Source of the DNA: Methylothermaceae bacterium
GTDB taxonomy: Bacteria > Pseudomonadota > Gammaproteobacteria > Methylococcales > Methylothermaceae
Assembly: GCA_027024125.1 (NCBI GenBank)
Contig: JALVSV010000417.1
Location: 1 to 9,890 of the forward strand
Direction of reading: 5' to 3'
Length of the DNA: 9,890 bases
Both the position numbers and the translations under genes were made by a program. The notes beneath the pieces were generated by a model that was not told the DNA's origin, searched no databases, and was given only the letters and a program-made list of their open reading frames with translations. Each line of letters opens with the position of its first letter. The first letter of the stretch is position 1. Of this stretch, positions 7,584 to 9,890 are shown one piece after another.

Positions 7584-8654
7584 ATGCCTGACCGTGGACC
7601 GGTCATCGCGCTCGATGCAATGGGAGGGGATCATGGTCCGGAAGTGACAGTGGCAGCGGCCATAGATTGTCTACGAGACCATCCTGCACTGAAACTCATC
7701 CTCGTTGGGCAGGAGCCGGTGCTGCGTGCGCAGTTGAATCGATATGATGACGCTCATCGTGACCGATTGATGATTCATCATGCATCCGATGTGGTTGCGA
7801 TGGACGACTTGCCTTCCAAGGCATTGCGCAACAAACGCGATTCCTCCATGAGGGTGGCAATCAATCTGGTGCGTGACGGGGAGGCGGATGCCTGCGTCAG
7901 TGCCGGCAATACTGGCGCGCTGATGGCTACGGCACGGTTCGTCCTCAAGACCATTCCCGGCGTAGACCGACCGGCAATCATCGTTACCCTGCCTTCTGCA
8001 CAGGGCCATACCCATATCCTGGATATGGGCGCCAACGTGGACTGTAGTGCTGAACATCTCTATCAGTTCGCTGTCATGGGTTACGAGCTGGTACGGGCGG
8101 TGGAGAATAACGATGCCCCTCGTCTGGGTCTGCTGAATATCGGCGAAGAGGAGATCAAGGGCAACGAGCAGGTCAAGCAGGCCTACCGGCTGTTATCCGA
8201 TTCCTATCTCAACTTTATTGGTTATGTGGAAGGCGATGATATCTTCAGTGGAGGGGTGGATATCGTTGTGACCGACGGTTTCGTCGGGAACGTCGCTCTC
8301 AAGACCATTGAGGGATTTGCCCGCTTGTTGGGCCAGAGTCTGAAGGATGCCTTCCAGGTCAACTGGTACACGAAATTGGTGGGAATCCTGGCGGTCCCCG
8401 TGTTGAAACCTTTCAAGCGACGTTTCGATCCGCGTCGTTACAATGGAGCGACGCTGCTGGGATTGCGGGGGATCGTGATCAAAAGCCATGGTAACGCAGA
8501 CCAGAAATCCTTTGCCAATGCCATAAAGATGGCCATGGTTGAGATAGACAAGGCTGTGCCCGCACGAATCGGTGAGCGGGTGACAAGTATTTTTGCCCAT
8601 GGCCCAAACCCAAAAGATTCGGCATCGTCCTCGGCCCAGGTGAAGAGCGCATGA
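7584..8654 (+). CDS. plsX: PlsX, phosphate acyltransferase
   Basis: PlsX makes acyl-phosphate from acyl-ACP and inorganic phosphate, feeding PlsY for the first acylation of glycerol 3-phosphate; it is a peripheral membrane protein. The 356 residues are of family length. Landmarks are [13 protein letters not shown] (8-20), the stretch [20 protein letters not shown] (76-95), [11 protein letters not shown] (105-115), [10 protein letters not shown] (145-154), [13 protein letters not shown] (183-195), [16 protein letters not shown] (229-244) and [14 protein letters not shown] (293-306). The start is decided by a strong purine-rich site, AAGGGGGAG (7572-7580), three bases before the ATG. The ATGs at 7556 and 7559 are in other frames. 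The stop overlaps the fabH start as ATGA. The C-terminal tail after about residue 342 is Ser/Ala-rich and poorly conserved. Confidence 0.98.
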   Translation: MPDRGPVIALDAMGGDHGPEVTVAAAIDCLRDHPALKLILVGQEPVLRAQLNRYDDAHRDRLMIHHASDVVAMDDLPSKALRNKRDSSMRVAINLVRDGEADACVSAGNTGALMATARFVLKTIPGVDRPAIIVTLPSAQGHTHILDMGANVDCSAEHLYQFAVMGYELVRAVENNDAPRLGLLNIGEEEIKGNEQVKQAYRLLSDSYLNFIGYVEGDDIFSGGVDIVVTDGFVGNVALKTIEGFARLLGQSLKDAFQVNWYTKLVGILAVPVLKPFKRRFDPRRYNGATLLGLRGIVIKSHGNADQKSFANAIKMAMVEIDKAVPARIGERVTSIFAHGPNPKDSASSSAQVKSA

Positions 8655-9610
8655 GGCGTTATGCCCGTATAGCCGGAACGGGTGGATATCTTCCGACAGG
8701 GGTGCGCACCAATGACGATATTTCCAAGATGGTGGACACCTCCGATGCCTGGATTATGGAACGCACCGGAATTCGTGAGCGTCATATTGCAGCACCTGAC
8801 GAAACGGCCTCGAGCATGGGTGAGATTGCAGCACGCCAAGCCATCTCCACAGCGGATCTTCAGCCTTCCGATATCGATCTGATTGTCATGGCGACCAGCA
8901 CCCCCGACCGGATTTTCCCCAGTTCCGCCTGCATGTTGCAACAGCGATTGGGAATTGGTGTCTGTGGTGCGTTCGATGTGCAGGCAGCCTGCTCCGGGTT
9001 TATCTATGCTCTCAGTGTTGCTGATCAATATATCCGTACCGGTGCGGCTACCCGGGCACTGGTGGTCGGCAGCGAGATCAATTCACGTTTGGTCGACTGG
9101 AGTGACCGTGCCACCTGCATCCTGTTTGGCGATGGCGCAGGGGCCATCGTGCTTGAAGCCTCGGAAGAACCCGGTGTCCTTTCCACCCACATCCACGCCG
9201 ATGGTCGGTATCAGGAGTTGCTATATCTGCCCAATCCCGAAATGGGGATCAGTGGTGAACCCGCTTACGTCAAGATGCAGGGTAATGAAGTATTCAAGAT
9301 CGCCGTCAACACTCTGGGCCGTATCGTCGACGAGACCCTGGCCGCCAACCAGATGGAAAAAACAGATGTCGACTGGCTGGTGCCGCACCAGGCAAACATT
9401 CGTATTATTGCAGCGACCGCACGCAAATTGAAGATGCCCATGGAAAGAGTGGTGGTCACCATCGAAACCCAAGGCAATACGTCCTCGGCTTCTGTCCCTC
9501 TGGCGCTCAATGAGGCGGTTCAGGATGGCCGGATCAAGCGCGGTCAAGTGCTGTTGATGGAAGCCTTTGGTGGTGGATTCACCTGGGGTTCGGCATTAAT
9601 CAGGTATTGA
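8651..9610 (+). CDS. fabH: FabH, beta-ketoacyl-ACP synthase III
   Basis: FabH starts type II fatty acid synthesis by condensing acetyl-CoA with malonyl-ACP. The 319-residue product has the Cys-His-Asn triad: C114 in [12 protein letters not shown] (110-121), H246 in [10 protein letters not shown] (243-252) and N276 in [12 protein letters not shown] (272-283). These match E. coli C112, H244 and N274. Also visible are [18 protein letters not shown] (29-46), [12 protein letters not shown] (158-169) and the C-terminal [12 protein letters not shown] (306-317). The ATG overlaps the plsX stop as ATGA, and AGGTGA at 8638-8643, inside plsX, gives a well-spaced ribosome site. fabD follows after 3 nt, so the malonyl-ACP substrate is made by the next gene product. 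Confidence 0.98.
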   Translation: MRRYARIAGTGGYLPTGVRTNDDISKMVDTSDAWIMERTGIRERHIAAPDETASSMGEIAARQAISTADLQPSDIDLIVMATSTPDRIFPSSACMLQQRLGIGVCGAFDVQAACSGFIYALSVADQYIRTGAATRALVVGSEINSRLVDWSDRATCILFGDGAGAIVLEASEEPGVLSTHIHADGRYQELLYLPNPEMGISGEPAYVKMQGNEVFKIAVNTLGRIVDETLAANQMEKTDVDWLVPHQANIRIIAATARKLKMPMERVVVTIETQGNTSSASVPLALNEAVQDGRIKRGQVLLMEAFGGGFTWGSALIRY

Positions 9611-9613
9611 AGA

Positions 9614-9890
9614 ATGGAACAACAAAGACCTTATCTTGCTTTTCTGTTCCCGGGGCAGGGATCCCAGTCGGTGGGAATGCTGGCAGAACTGGCCAGGGAG
9701 TTTTCCCAGGTTCAGGAGACGTATGCCGAGGCTTCAGAAGCGCTCGGTTTCGATTTATGGCGGCTGACCCAGGAAGGGCCTGCTGAGCAGCTCAACCAGA
9801 CAGTCAACACCCAGCCGGCCCTGTTGGCAGCAGGCGTGGCGGTATGGCGGACCTGGTGCCAGCAGACCGGCATACGACCCGCCTGGATGG
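9614..9890 (+). CDS. fabD: FabD, malonyl-CoA:ACP transacylase (5' part)
   Basis: FabD moves malonyl from CoA to ACP, supplying FabH and the elongating synthases. The frame runs open from ATG 9614 to the window end: 92 complete codons plus one base. The opening AFLFPGQGSQSVGML (9-23) is the family's oxyanion-hole motif, and the text continues through a family-like LTQEGPAEQLNQTVNTQPAL (51-70). The window stops at RPAWM, just before the position where the nucleophile motif GHSLG is expected, so the catalytic serine is not visible. The ATG lies three bases after the fabH stop; AGG at 9602-9604 is the only weak ribosome-site candidate, which suggests coupling to fabH translation. Cut off by the window edge, not broken. 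Confidence 0.96.
   Translation, partial: MEQQRPYLAFLFPGQGSQSVGMLAELAREFSQVQETYAEASEALGFDLWRLTQEGPAEQLNQTVNTQPALLAAGVAVWRTWCQQTGIRPAWM

Overview
This window is a housekeeping stretch of a gammaproteobacterial chromosome, by my estimate moderately GC-rich. The evidence is the gene order, kdsA-eno-ftsB-ispD-ispF-truD on one side and maf(yceF) divergent from yceD-rpmF-plsX-fabH-fabD on the other. Both blocks are classic gammaproteobacterial neighbourhoods. I cannot name a genus. The Aquifex-like form of KdsA and the dispersed palindromic repeats would fit a sulfur-oxidising or Chromatiales-like lineage, but that is a guess.

Region 1 (1-5238, + strand) is a tightly packed run: kdsA (5' end outside the window), eno, ftsB, ispD, ispF, truD and uppP. 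From eno to uppP each gene overlaps the next: 4-nt overlaps at eno/ftsB, ftsB/ispD, ispD/ispF and ispF/truD, then 11 nt at truD/uppP. The products serve the envelope (Kdo for LPS, FtsB for septation, IspD/IspF for isoprenoids, UppP for recycling the undecaprenyl carrier that those isoprenoids build), glycolysis (enolase) and tRNA pseudouridylation (TruD). UppP lies where SurE is found in E. coli.

Region 2 (5239-5633) is a gene-free gap between convergent genes. It holds two copies, in the same orientation, of a palindromic repeat. Each copy has an outer inverted repeat, a conserved 28-nt segment and an inner hairpin. The stems differ in sequence between copies but stay paired, which is the most interesting non-coding signal here. 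A 14-nt direct repeat lies on either side of the first copy.

Region 3 (5634-6724, - strand) is a two-gene unit, maf (yceF type, a nucleotide pyrophosphatase) followed by a Smr-domain protein whose N-terminus resembles the ribosome-rescue nuclease SmrB. They overlap by 4 nt.

Region 4 (6759-9890, + strand) starts with a strong sigma70-type promoter, followed by yceD (DUF177), rpmF (L32), plsX, fabH and the start of fabD. It joins 50S ribosome biogenesis to the start of fatty acid and phospholipid synthesis, as in E. coli.

I found no mobile-element gene, CRISPR array, tRNA, rRNA or defence system, and no new multi-gene system. The observations worth a second look are modest: the repeat pair, the uppP position, the KdsA class, the almost leaderless yceD start and the maf-smr pairing.
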